Source: JABSSA01 sp039960995 (lineage in GTDB: Bacteria > Pseudomonadota > Alphaproteobacteria > Rhodobacterales > Rhodobacteraceae). Taken from it: 64,000 nt of DNA. The stretch lies in the NCBI GenBank assembly GCA_039960995.1, contig JBDVKF010000032.1, positions 1 through 64,000 on the forward strand. Reading direction: 5' to 3'. Positions 41,356 to 50,122 of this stretch are shown here, one piece after another. A model generated the notes under the pieces. The model saw only the letters and a list, made by a program, of their open reading frames with translations. It ran no database searches and was not told where the DNA came from. Within the stretch, counting starts at the first letter, position 1, and the number at the start of each line of letters is the position of its first letter. A program made the position numbers and the translations under genes.

Positions 41356-41957
41356 GATGCAACCCTCCGGGAAAACTCTGCCGCGCTCATGTGATATTGC
41401 GAGGAAATGAACTCTTCGGCGCGCTTGATCCATCCCCCTTTCCCGCCATTACGGGTACGGGCATATTTACGGCTTGCCGGGCGTCGGTCCGCAATGCGGA
41501 AATAGTAATTGCGCCGTGCTATTCCATAAGCATCGGCCAAATGGTCAGGCGCTTTTTTCTGTGCACTTTGTGCGGCACCTACGGTCTGCGGCCCCAACGC
41601 CCCATCAACAGAAATCGCATATCCCATATCGACCAAAAGCCTTTGTAGGATTTTGACAGCGTTCCCACCGGCATTGACGTACATGTCAAAAACTGTGGCA
41701 TGCAAGATTGACGGCAGTCGCGAGATTTTGGGGCGCTCAAAGTAATGCTGCACAAATATGTCAACAGCCTGAGCACGGCTTAAGGCCTTAACGTCGGCTG
41801 TATCGACATCGCCATCCCCATCCAGATCAAGCCCGAGCCGCCGCATCGTGTGGATCGTGACCCCGTAATTCGTGGCCCCGCCGGGATCATCTGGATCGTT
41901 TACATATCCGCCTTCGCGAACAACGATGTCTTGTGCGATTTCATGTACGCTTTGCAT
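41346..41957 (-). CDS. Holin-associated N-acetylmuramidase (GH108)
   Basis: A 203-aa peptidoglycan hydrolase. The GH108 catalytic motif is REGGYVNDPDDPGGATNYGV (residues 14-33), with the Glu as presumed catalyst. DLDGDGDVDTADV at about 45-57 is a calcium-binding, EF-hand/dockerin-like loop inserted after the active site. The second half has the peptidoglycan-binding fold typical of this family (GYAISVDGALGPQTVGAAQS). It ends without a membrane segment or signal peptide, so export depends on the adjacent holin. The pair sits in the middle of core genes, not in a prophage. Confidence 0.88.
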   Translation of the reverse strand: MQSVHEIAQDIVVREGGYVNDPDDPGGATNYGVTIHTMRRLGLDLDGDGDVDTADVKALSRAQAVDIFVQHYFERPKISRLPSILHATVFDMYVNAGGNAVKILQRLLVDMGYAISVDGALGPQTVGAAQSAQKKAPDHLADAYGIARRNYYFRIADRRPASRKYARTRNGGKGGWIKRAEEFISSQYHMSAAEFSRRVASWA

Positions 41958-42057
41958 ATCTTATGCGCCTCTTGTCCGTTCGGTACGGAAAGAAAAGCGT
42001 TAAATTGGTGAAAAAGGTTCGACAGGCCCGGTCGCCACATTCAGTGACGGTTAACCA

Positions 42058-42501
42058 TTAGGATTCAGGTTCGCGGTAAACGCCCTGTTCCTTGAGCGCA
42101 TCCACAACTTCTTTTGGCATATAAGTTTCATCATGTTTTGCCAATATTTCAGTCGCTTGGAAGACACCATTGACGTACTTTCCTGTACCCACCATGCCTT
42201 CGTTTTCACCGAACAAATCAGGCAAAACCCCGGTATAGGTGACCGGTACAGATGCGCCACCATCTGTGACACTAAAGCGGATGGTTTCTCCGTCTCCACG
42301 GATCAAAGTGCCTTCTTCAACCAAACCGCCAATTCGAAAGGTCTCGCTGGGGGATGGTGGTTCGGCAACAATTTGACTGGGCGCACGGAAAAAGTTGATC
42401 CCATCCTTCAATGCGTAGCCAATCAGCCCGGTGGACAAACCAAGGGCGACAAAGGTGACGATTATGATTTGGATTCGTCTTTGTTTTTTCAGCGTTTTCA
42501 T
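42058..42501 (-). CDS. ccmE: Cytochrome c haem chaperone CcmE
   Basis: A 147-aa haem carrier. It has one N-terminal membrane anchor (IQIIIVTFVALGLSTGLIGYA) and a periplasmic OB-fold domain. The haem-binding His is in LAKHDETYMPKEV, the family H-x3-Y arrangement. It receives haem from the CcmABCD complex and passes it to CcmF. The gene follows argC on the same strand. Confidence 0.95.
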   Translation of the reverse strand: MKTLKKQRRIQIIIVTFVALGLSTGLIGYALKDGINFFRAPSQIVAEPPSPSETFRIGGLVEEGTLIRGDGETIRFSVTDGGASVPVTYTGVLPDLFGENEGMVGTGKYVNGVFQATEILAKHDETYMPKEVVDALKEQGVYREPES

Positions 42502-42519
42502 CAGGTCGTTCGTCGCATC

Positions 42520-43548
42520 CTAAGGGAACAAAGGCGCCATCATCAGCCCTTCTGTCTCAGCAATACCTAGCATTAAGTTGGCGTTCTGCAATGCCTGCCC
42601 GGATGAACCTTTTGTCAGATTGTCCAGCGCGGACACAACGACAGCCCGCCCTTCGATACGATCTGCGACCACTCCGACATGACAAAAATTCGATCCTCTG
42701 ACATGGCGCGTGCTTGGAGTTTCGCCCACAGGAAGAACTTCGATGAAGGGTTCAGACGCGTAAGCCTGTGTCAAAGTGGTGTGAATTTCTGATGCGTCAC
42801 CGATCACATAAGACGTAACAAGAATGCCGCGATTGGCCGGGAGCAGATGTGGTGCAAATTGCACATGCACCGGGCGACCCGCGATCTTTGAAAATTCTTG
42901 ATCAAATTCACCCAAATGCCGGTGCTGCCCACCAAGAGCGTATCCATGATACCCTTCGGACAATTCTGAATGCAGCAAGTTTTCCTTAAGCGCGCGCCCA
43001 GCTCCGGAAACGGCCGCTTTCAGATCCATAATGATGTTATCTAGATCGATGACACCAGCCTTGATCAAAGGCCGCAACGCAAATTGGCCAGTTGCCGCAT
43101 TGCAACCCGTTCCTGCAACCAACCGCGCATCTTTAATCTGTGACCGGTAAAACTCGGTCAGCCCGTAGACAGCTTCGGATTGCATGGAGATCGCAGAATG
43201 CGGGTTTCCGTACCATTTCAAATACTCTTCTGGATCTTCCAACCGGAAGTCAGCGCTTAAATCCACGATCTTCAAGTCACGCGGCAACCCCGAAATCACC
43301 TCTTGCGAGGTTTTATGCGGCAACGCACAAAAACATAGATCGATGTCCGTAAAATCAATCTCATCAAAACGGACCAAATCAGGCAGATCCAGGTGACGCA
43401 GATGCGGGAACACCTGCGCCATGCTTTGGCCAGCTTTGGAATGCGCCCCAAGGGCTTTGATTTGGATCGATGAATGCTCAGCAATAAGCCGGATCAGCTC
43501 CGCCCCTGTGTAGCCAGAAGCACCTAGAATTGCGATGTTATGTGTCAT
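42520..43548 (-). CDS. argC: N-acetyl-gamma-glutamyl-phosphate reductase
   Basis: A 342-aa NADPH enzyme of arginine synthesis. ILGASGYTGAELIRL (8-22) binds the cofactor, VAGTGCNAATGQFAL carries the catalytic Cys, and HRHLGEFDQEF follows with the conserved His. The length is that of the type 1 enzyme. ATG 43548 with MTHNIAILGASG is the family-like start; a TTG six codons earlier also lies in frame. Confidence 0.96.
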   Translation of the reverse strand: MTHNIAILGASGYTGAELIRLIAEHSSIQIKALGAHSKAGQSMAQVFPHLRHLDLPDLVRFDEIDFTDIDLCFCALPHKTSQEVISGLPRDLKIVDLSADFRLEDPEEYLKWYGNPHSAISMQSEAVYGLTEFYRSQIKDARLVAGTGCNAATGQFALRPLIKAGVIDLDNIIMDLKAAVSGAGRALKENLLHSELSEGYHGYALGGQHRHLGEFDQEFSKIAGRPVHVQFAPHLLPANRGILVTSYVIGDASEIHTTLTQAYASEPFIEVLPVGETPSTRHVRGSNFCHVGVVADRIEGRAVVVSALDNLTKGSSGQALQNANLMLGIAETEGLMMAPLFP

Positions 43549-43575
43549 GTCAATTGTCTCTTGCAAAGGATTGGA

Positions 43576-44385
43576 TCAAGCGGCTTGAAACTCGATCCGT
43601 CGTCGCAAGAATTGGGTCGCACGATCACTCACTTGTTCGGGCTTGCCCGTTGTCAAAAACGCGCTTTCACCCTGCCCCAATTTACCCGGATGGCGTTCAA
43701 GGTAATCCGCCAAACTGTCGGCAACCAAGCTGCCTTGGCTGAACACTTTCACCTCTGGCCCAAGGGCCTTTTGGAAAATGTCTTCCATCAATGGGTAATG
43801 TGTGCAGCCCAAAATGGCGGCTCCCGGCTCTGGCATCTTGCGTTTCAGCGCATCAACATGTGAGCGCACCAACGCTTCGGCCAAAATCATATCGCCATCT
43901 TCAATCGCATCAACAACACCGCCACACGCTTGTGCTTCGACATCCACGCCAATTGCGCGAAACGCCAATTCACGTTGAAATGCTCGGCTTGATACCGTTG
44001 CAGGCGTCGCAAACAATGCAACATGCTGGACTGCGACTTCGCGCGGGGGGGAATTATCCCCCCACTGGCGTTCTGTCAGTGCCTCGATCATGGGGACAAA
44101 AACGCCCAGCACCCGTTTGTCATTAGGCACCCACGATTCTTGCATGCGCCGTAACGCGGCTGCCGACGCTGTGTTGCATGCCAAAATGACCAAGTCACAT
44201 CCAGCATCAAACAAACGACTCACCGCATCCGTTGTCAGATCAAAAATATCGTCCGCTGTACGCACACCGTATGGCGCATGCGCACTGTCCGCGAGATAGG
44301 TGAAGTCCACGTCGGGCAAGCGCTTTTGTGCAGCGTCAAGCACGGTCAATCCACCAAGCCCGGAATCAAATATACCAACAGCCAT
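43576..44385 (-). CDS. murI: Glutamate racemase
   Basis: A 269-aa enzyme making D-glutamate for peptidoglycan. GIFDSGLGGLTVLDA holds the N-terminal Asp/Ser, YLADSAHAPYG follows, and the two catalytic cysteines are in LACNTASAAA and AILGCTHYPLM. It lies on the minus strand between argC and an acyltransferase gene. Confidence 0.96.
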   Translation of the reverse strand: MAVGIFDSGLGGLTVLDAAQKRLPDVDFTYLADSAHAPYGVRTADDIFDLTTDAVSRLFDAGCDLVILACNTASAAALRRMQESWVPNDKRVLGVFVPMIEALTERQWGDNSPPREVAVQHVALFATPATVSSRAFQRELAFRAIGVDVEAQACGGVVDAIEDGDMILAEALVRSHVDALKRKMPEPGAAILGCTHYPLMEDIFQKALGPEVKVFSQGSLVADSLADYLERHPGKLGQGESAFLTTGKPEQVSDRATQFLRRRIEFQAA

Positions 44386-44399
44386 GTCGTTTTGAACCT

Positions 44400-45290
44400 T
44401 TACGCCCCAGTTGAGCGATGTTTGTCTTCAAATTCATACCCCAAATCGAAGTTCTTTTCAGGGCTTGGCGACAGCTCATAGGTGGATTTTCTAAGGAAAT
44501 CCATCATCCCTTTTGGATCTTGTCGAAGTGGGTCAAGTTTAGCGCGCTCTATCGGTTCCCCGACAGCAATTTTGACCGGCGCATCCACACGTTCCCGGAA
44601 TTCCCGGATCAACAAACCCATGCGCAGAGTTGTGTGCATGTGGCTGGCGACTTGGAACAACCGACTGGTGTGACCTTCGAAGTAAATCGGGACCACGGTC
44701 GCATTTGATTTCGCAACCATCCGTGCCGTGAAACTGCGCCACCCCGGATCCATGGGTTTCGAAAAAGGTTTTTGCCCTGTGCTCACTGTTCCGCCGGGAA
44801 AAACGCCAAGCGCACCACCATTGTTCAGGTAATCCAAAGCCACTTTACGCGTCTGAATATTTTGCCGCACCGCGTCTTTGGTTTCATCAAATGAAATCGG
44901 CAAAACAATCCGGTTCAAATCTTCGGCTTTGCGAAACACAGAATTGGCCAAAATTCGAAAATCGCCACGTGTTGTGCTTAGGATGTACCCCATCATCAAC
45001 CCGTCAAGAATGCCGTAAGGGTGGTTGGCAATCAGGATCAGCGGCCCCTCGCATGGGATCGACTTTAAGCTGCCAGAAATCACATCCAATGACAGCCCAT
45101 AGCGTTCCACCATGACTTGCCAAAAATCACGACCCTCTGCGACTTCGCGTTCGTATCCTTCTGCGCGTTTTATCAAACGCAATCGCCCAGTTGTATTTTC
45201 CATCAAGCGGATCATGGCTCGTCCACTCTTGGTCTCCGCCGAGTAAGCGTAAGAAATGTCCCGAGCAATCTGACGGTTCGAAGAAGGCAT
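44400..45290 (-). CDS. Lysophospholipid acyltransferase family protein
   Basis: A 296-aa PlsC-like acyltransferase. The active site ANHPYGILDGL contains His and Asp spaced H-x5-D instead of the common H-x4-D; GVFPGGTVS is the second, acyl-acceptor-binding motif, and VVPIYFEGHTSRLF the later conserved stretch. It probably acylates a lysolipid at the inner membrane, possibly lyso-ornithine lipid; the substrate cannot be fixed from sequence. No clear membrane helix is present. Confidence 0.85.
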   Translation of the reverse strand: MPSSNRQIARDISYAYSAETKSGRAMIRLMENTTGRLRLIKRAEGYEREVAEGRDFWQVMVERYGLSLDVISGSLKSIPCEGPLILIANHPYGILDGLMMGYILSTTRGDFRILANSVFRKAEDLNRIVLPISFDETKDAVRQNIQTRKVALDYLNNGGALGVFPGGTVSTGQKPFSKPMDPGWRSFTARMVAKSNATVVPIYFEGHTSRLFQVASHMHTTLRMGLLIREFRERVDAPVKIAVGEPIERAKLDPLRQDPKGMMDFLRKSTYELSPSPEKNFDLGYEFEDKHRSTGA

Positions 45291-45377
45291 AGCGTCTCAA
45301 CAAAAGGGGCGACTGTGCGCAGTACTTAGTACCCGAAGATCGTCCTGCAAAGGCTGAATGTAGTGAATGTGACCATC

Positions 45378-48300
45378 CTACTCAGCCGCTTTCGCCAACT
45401 CAGGCCCTCCCGCCGAAATAGTGCTCAACAATTCTTCGCGCCGTTTTGCGGCTTTTTGTTCGTTGGCCAACTTAACGGGACCAAAACCGCGGATTTGCAA
45501 AGGTAACTCGGCCAGTGCAATGATCGCATCACGCGTGCCAGCGTCCAATTTTGGCAGCACCTTTTTCAGATCCGCTTCGTATTGTTTGATCAAAGACCGC
45601 TCCATCTTGCGTTCAGCTGTGCGTCCAAAGATATCCAAAGGCGTGCCGCGCAGTCTTTTCATGCGCGCCAAGAGGCGGAACCAGCGGAGCATGCCTTGGC
45701 CGTATTCCTTTTTGATCGGCCGACCGTCAGGACCATCCTTGGACGTCATTGGCGGTGCCAGATGAAAGGTCATGCTGAAATCGCCTTCAAACTGTTCGGA
45801 TGCTTTATCGTACGTCTCCAAATGCAGGCGAGCCACTTCGTATTCGTCTTTATAGGCCAGCAGCTTATGATACCCTTTGGCGACGGCTTCGCGCACGCCA
45901 GTATCTTCGATATCAGCCAATCGTTTGCGATATCGTTTTGCCAATCGGTTTCCTTGATACTTGACCAAATGATCAGCGCGAAAGGTGATTTTCTCTTCAA
46001 GAGTTTGCGGCAGGGAAATGACTTTCGGTTCAGTTACGTCTTGCGCCTGTTCTGGATACAGAACGGCCCAGCGACCAATATCAAACGCTCTTTGGTTCTT
46101 TTCGACCGCCGCCCCGTTCAGATCAATCGCCTGCATGATCGCGTCAAGGCTTATGGGAACCAAACCACGCTGCCATGCAGCGCCAAAAATCATCATGTTC
46201 GAAAAGATGCTGTCGCCCATAGTGGCGCGGGCCAAATCCGACGCATCGAACATATCAAGCCGGTCACGCATCCGCGCTTCGAGGGCAAGGCCCAGCCGGT
46301 CAGACGGCAACGAAAACTCAGTATCGCGGGTAAAATCGCCCGTCACAATTTCATGGCTGTTTACAACGGCTCCCGTCCGGCCAGCAGATGTCAGCCCCAA
46401 GGTTTTGGCCCCTGCACTGACGACAAGATCGCCGCCGATCAATGCATCAGCCTCACCGGTGGCGACACGAATGGCACTGATATGCTCTGGTTTTTCAGCC
46501 AGTCGGCAATGTATGTGAACAGCGCCGCCTTTTTGCGCAAGGCCAGCCATTTCCATCATGCCAGCGCCCTTGCCGTCGATATGCGCTGCCTGCGCCAAGA
46601 CGGCACCAATGGTCACAACACCCGTGCCACCCACGCCGGTGATAACGACGTTCCAAGTACCATCCATTGCTGGCAATTCAGGTTCCGGCATGTCCGGCAG
46701 ATCCAGCGTTTTGGTCGCCTGTTTTTTCACCTGCGCCCCATTTAGCGTCACAAAAGACGGGCAAAATCCTTTGACACAGGAAAAATCTTTGTTGCAGCTT
46801 GATTGATCAATCGCGCGCTTGCGTCCCAATTCCGTCTCTTTCGGAACGATGGACACACAGTTTGACTGCACACCGCAATCTCCGCATCCTTCACAAACAT
46901 CGGTGTTGATAAAGACCCGCTTGTCCGGATCAGGAAATGTTCCGCGTTTGCGCCTCCGCCGTTTTTCAGCGGCACATGTTTGTATATAGACGATAACCGA
47001 TACGCCCTGAATCTTGGCAAACCGTTCTTGCACCGTTTGCAAGTCTGCGCGTTCGTGATGCGGCACAGCTTTTGGTAAACGCGCAAAATCGACGTCTTCT
47101 TTTTCGTCGTAAACCACAGCGATATTTTCACAGCCCATGGCCCGCACTTCATCCACGATACGATAGGGGCTTAAATCACCGTCATTTCCCTGGCCGCCGG
47201 TCATCGCAACAGCGTCATTATACAGAATTTTATAGGTCATATTGGCACCACTGGCCAAAGCCGCGCGAATTGCCTGAACCCCAGAATGGTTATATGTGCC
47301 ATCACCAAGATTTTGGAAAACGTGCTCGCGCGTTGAAAACGGCGCCTCACCAATCCAATTGGCACCTTCTGCCCCCATATGCGTATAGCCGACCGTCTCG
47401 CGGTCCATCCATTGCACCATGTAGTGGCAACCGATCCCGGCATATGCGCGCGATCCGTCCGGCACTTTTGTCGACGAATTGTGCGGACAGCCCGAACAAA
47501 AATATGGAATGCGAGCCGCGATATCTTCGGCATTATCCGAACGGCGTGCGTCGGCCAGTTTGGCAAGACCACCTTTGATCCGATCCGTTTCCCGCCCTTC
47601 TTCAAGCAAAATTTGCCCAAGCTTTTCCGCGATCATGATCGGGTCCAACGCGCCGCGAGTCGGAAACAATTCTTCGCGATGCATTCCACCTGCACCGCCT
47701 TTATACCAACCAAAGACGCGTCGCCCGCGACGGTCATCGAATATGGCTTCTTTGATCTGCACTTCGATCAATTTGCGCTTTTCTTCGACGACAACAATCA
47801 AATCGAGCCCTTCGGCCCATTCCTGAAAGCTCTGCATATCAAGCGGGAAGGTTTGGCCAACCTTATAAAGCGTCACACCAAGACGTTCAGCCTCCGCTTC
47901 GTCAATGCCCAGCAAATGCATGGAATGCACCAGATCAAGCCAGTTTTTGCCCGCCGCAACGAAACCGATTTTTGCACCAGCCTTGCCCCATTTCCGCTGA
48001 TCCATCTGATTTGCGCGACTGAACGCTTCTGCCGCAAACCGTTTGTGATCGATCATTCTGCTTTCTTGCTCTGTCGGCGTGTCGACCAATCGAATATTCA
48101 GACCGCCCCCCGGCATCGCATATTCTGGCGTTTCAAACGTCATGCGGAACGGGTCACCATCGACAACACTGGTTGCCTCAACCGTGTCCTTCATCGTTTT
48201 CAACCCGACCCACAGACCTGAAAACCTGCTGAGAGCCCAACCATAAAGACCATAATCCATGATTTCCTGAACGCCCGCCGGGGACACAACTGGCATATAT

Positions 48301-48797
48301 GCATCAATCAACGCCCATTCTGATTGGTGCAAAACTGTCGAGCTTTCGCCTGTGTGGTCATCGCCCATTGCAACCAGAACGCCACCTAATGCGGACGTTC
48401 CAGCCATGTTCGCGTGTTTGAATGCGTCACCCGACCGATCAACCCCAGGTCCTTTTCCGTACCAAAGACCAAAGACGCCGTCATGCGAACCTTCGCCGCG
48501 CAACTCGGCCTGTTGCGCGCCCCAAAGGGCCGTGGCCGCAAGATCTTCGTTTAGCCCCGGTTGAAATACGATATCGTGCGCTGCCAACGGTTTTAAGGTG
48601 CGCGTCATTTGCATGTCCACCGCCCCCAAAGGAGAACCGCGATACCCCGTGACCAACCCCGCCGTATTGAAGCCCGCTTTTAGGTCACGCGCCCTTTGCA
48701 TCATTGTCAGGCGCACCAAAGCTTGGGTGCCGTTCAATAAAACCGGGCTCTTTTCCAGATCATAGCGATCATTCAACGAAATTTTCTGGGTTGTCAT
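45378..48797 (-). CDS. Indolepyruvate ferredoxin oxidoreductase (fused IorA-IorB)
   Basis: A 1139-aa single-chain 2-oxoacid:ferredoxin oxidoreductase that decarboxylates aryl pyruvates from aromatic amino acid breakdown to acyl-CoA. The N-terminal part is the alpha/TPP portion (FNTAGLVTGYRGSPLGAVDM; FCSGCPHNSSTKVPDGSRAY; GNDGDLSPYRIVDE). A short cluster FINTDVCEGCGDCGVQSNC resembles a 4Fe-4S site near 640. The gamma-type domain begins NVVITGVGGTGVVTIGAVLA. GGGGAGG precedes ATG 48797. Divergent from a LysR regulator 170 bases away, which may control it. Confidence 0.94.
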   Translation of the reverse strand: MTTQKISLNDRYDLEKSPVLLNGTQALVRLTMMQRARDLKAGFNTAGLVTGYRGSPLGAVDMQMTRTLKPLAAHDIVFQPGLNEDLAATALWGAQQAELRGEGSHDGVFGLWYGKGPGVDRSGDAFKHANMAGTSALGGVLVAMGDDHTGESSTVLHQSEWALIDAYMPVVSPAGVQEIMDYGLYGWALSRFSGLWVGLKTMKDTVEATSVVDGDPFRMTFETPEYAMPGGGLNIRLVDTPTEQESRMIDHKRFAAEAFSRANQMDQRKWGKAGAKIGFVAAGKNWLDLVHSMHLLGIDEAEAERLGVTLYKVGQTFPLDMQSFQEWAEGLDLIVVVEEKRKLIEVQIKEAIFDDRRGRRVFGWYKGGAGGMHREELFPTRGALDPIMIAEKLGQILLEEGRETDRIKGGLAKLADARRSDNAEDIAARIPYFCSGCPHNSSTKVPDGSRAYAGIGCHYMVQWMDRETVGYTHMGAEGANWIGEAPFSTREHVFQNLGDGTYNHSGVQAIRAALASGANMTYKILYNDAVAMTGGQGNDGDLSPYRIVDEVRAMGCENIAVVYDEKEDVDFARLPKAVPHHERADLQTVQERFAKIQGVSVIVYIQTCAAEKRRRRKRGTFPDPDKRVFINTDVCEGCGDCGVQSNCVSIVPKETELGRKRAIDQSSCNKDFSCVKGFCPSFVTLNGAQVKKQATKTLDLPDMPEPELPAMDGTWNVVITGVGGTGVVTIGAVLAQAAHIDGKGAGMMEMAGLAQKGGAVHIHCRLAEKPEHISAIRVATGEADALIGGDLVVSAGAKTLGLTSAGRTGAVVNSHEIVTGDFTRDTEFSLPSDRLGLALEARMRDRLDMFDASDLARATMGDSIFSNMMIFGAAWQRGLVPISLDAIMQAIDLNGAAVEKNQRAFDIGRWAVLYPEQAQDVTEPKVISLPQTLEEKITFRADHLVKYQGNRLAKRYRKRLADIEDTGVREAVAKGYHKLLAYKDEYEVARLHLETYDKASEQFEGDFSMTFHLAPPMTSKDGPDGRPIKKEYGQGMLRWFRLLARMKRLRGTPLDIFGRTAERKMERSLIKQYEADLKKVLPKLDAGTRDAIIALAELPLQIRGFGPVKLANEQKAAKRREELLSTISAGGPELAKAAE

Positions 48798-48967
48798 CGA
48801 CTGGCCTCCCCTGCTGCGATCACTTTGGCACATCTTTCATCTAATAATAGGTCACAAATGCTGACCTGCCTAGAAAAATCTGCGCATAACCGTACAAGTT
48901 GTGTTGATCTAGATAGAATATAAGAACTTTTCGTTCTATTACCCCCCAACTGCAGCGAAGGTGCGTT

Positions 48968-49873
48968 ATGGATTGGGACAAACTTAGAATATTTCACGCT
49001 GTCGCCGACGCGGGAAGTTTGACTCACGCTGGCGACAAGTTGAATCTCAGCCAATCCGCAGTCAGCCGTCAGGTGCGCGCCTTGGAAGAATCACTTGGTG
49101 CAACGCTGTTTCACAGACATGCGCGAGGCCTAATTCTGACAGAACAGGGCGAACTGTTGTTTGACGCAACTGTCGCCATGAACAAACGATTGGATGCGGC
49201 GGCTGCACGTATTCGTGACAGCGAAGAAGAAGTGTTTGGCGATCTTCGCGTCACGACGACAACCGGGTTTGGCACATTATGGCTGGCCCCGCGATTGCCA
49301 AAATTATACGAACAATATCCCGACCTCAGTGTGGATCTGATGTTGGAAGAACGTGTATTGGACTTGCCCATGCGCGAAGCTGACGTGGCCATTCGCATGA
49401 AGGAACCCAGCCAAGCTGATCTTATTCGCAAACGTCTCATGAGCATTCGCATGCGCATTTATGCGACGCAAACTTACCTTGATAAAATCGGCAACCCAAG
49501 TTCTCTTGAAGAGCTGAGCAATCATCGTCTTGTGTGTCAAAACACGAATTCCAGCCAAGTGGCGGCCGGTTTAAGTCTGGTTCAGATGCTGATGACTTAC
49601 CCAATTCAGTCAAAGCTGACAGTGAACCACTATTATGGTGTGCTTCAGGCCGTGAAAAACAATTTAGGACTAGGTGTCCTACCAGGTTATGTTGCGATGA
49701 ATTCTCCGGAACTTGTACGCGTCCTACCAGACGTCGAAAGCGCCGAAGTCCCCGTTTTCCTCGCCTACCCCGAAGAACTAAGGCAATCCAAGCGCATCTC
49801 GGCCTTCCGCGATTTCGTCCAAGCAGAGATTGCGGTCGACCGTAAGAAACAGCGTGAAAAAGAGGCGGTTTAG
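48968..49873 (+). CDS. LysR-family transcriptional regulator
   Basis: A 301-aa regulator. The N-terminal winged helix reads MDWDKLRIFHAVADAGSLTH and SQSAVSRQVRALEESLGATLF (recognition helix), followed by a substrate-binding domain from about 90. It is divergent from the indolepyruvate oxidoreductase gene, the classical LysR arrangement, so it may regulate that gene; the effector is unknown. Confidence 0.93.
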   Translation: MDWDKLRIFHAVADAGSLTHAGDKLNLSQSAVSRQVRALEESLGATLFHRHARGLILTEQGELLFDATVAMNKRLDAAAARIRDSEEEVFGDLRVTTTTGFGTLWLAPRLPKLYEQYPDLSVDLMLEERVLDLPMREADVAIRMKEPSQADLIRKRLMSIRMRIYATQTYLDKIGNPSSLEELSNHRLVCQNTNSSQVAAGLSLVQMLMTYPIQSKLTVNHYYGVLQAVKNNLGLGVLPGYVAMNSPELVRVLPDVESAEVPVFLAYPEELRQSKRISAFRDFVQAEIAVDRKKQREKEAV

Positions 49874-49889
49874 AGCCAAAACGCCTAAG

Positions 49890-50053
49890 CTATGCGCAGT
49901 TTGCATATCAGGTTTGATTAATTTTCATCCAAATGCACCTTGCGAGAATCCTAACGCATCCTTAATTCCAGTGGAGAAGACGATGATCGCTTAGGCGCGT
50001 CATCTTCATACCTCCCTGTTGGACTTGGCCGAGCATTGCTCGGCCTTTTTTTT
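49890..50053 (+). ncRNA. Candidate small RNA with terminator
   Basis: A strong rho-independent terminator, GGCCGAGC-ATT-GCTCGGCC plus eight T (50027-50053), lies 150 bases beyond the lysR stop and 70 bases ahead of the next gene, with no coding frame to serve. Upstream is a second hairpin, GATGA-T-CGC-TTAG-GCG-CG-TCATC (about 49982-50003). Between them is an unpaired pyrimidine stretch TACCTCCCTGTT resembling an anti-Shine-Dalgarno sequence. Two hairpins around an exposed CCUCCCU is the layout of several alphaproteobacterial trans-acting sRNAs. The 5-prime end is a guess; the terminator could instead end the lysR mRNA. Confidence 0.55.
50027..50053 (+). terminator. Strong rho-independent terminator
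   Basis: An 8-bp GC-rich stem with a 3-base loop is followed by eight T. It ends the candidate sRNA or the lysR transcript. Confidence 0.93.
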
Positions 50054-50122
50054 GACTTTTCACTTGTGGCCGCCCCGAAAATTCCGTCACGGTGCAAAAA
50101 AGTGTAAACGAGGGATGGGCAC

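Noticed and set aside
40783..41957. Prophage lysis cassette
   Set aside because: No other phage gene, integrase or attachment site lies near; neighbours are conserved core genes. A domesticated lysis pair is more likely.
45582..46745. 387-codon open frame on the plus strand
   Set aside because: It is antisense to the indolepyruvate oxidoreductase gene and has no family features.
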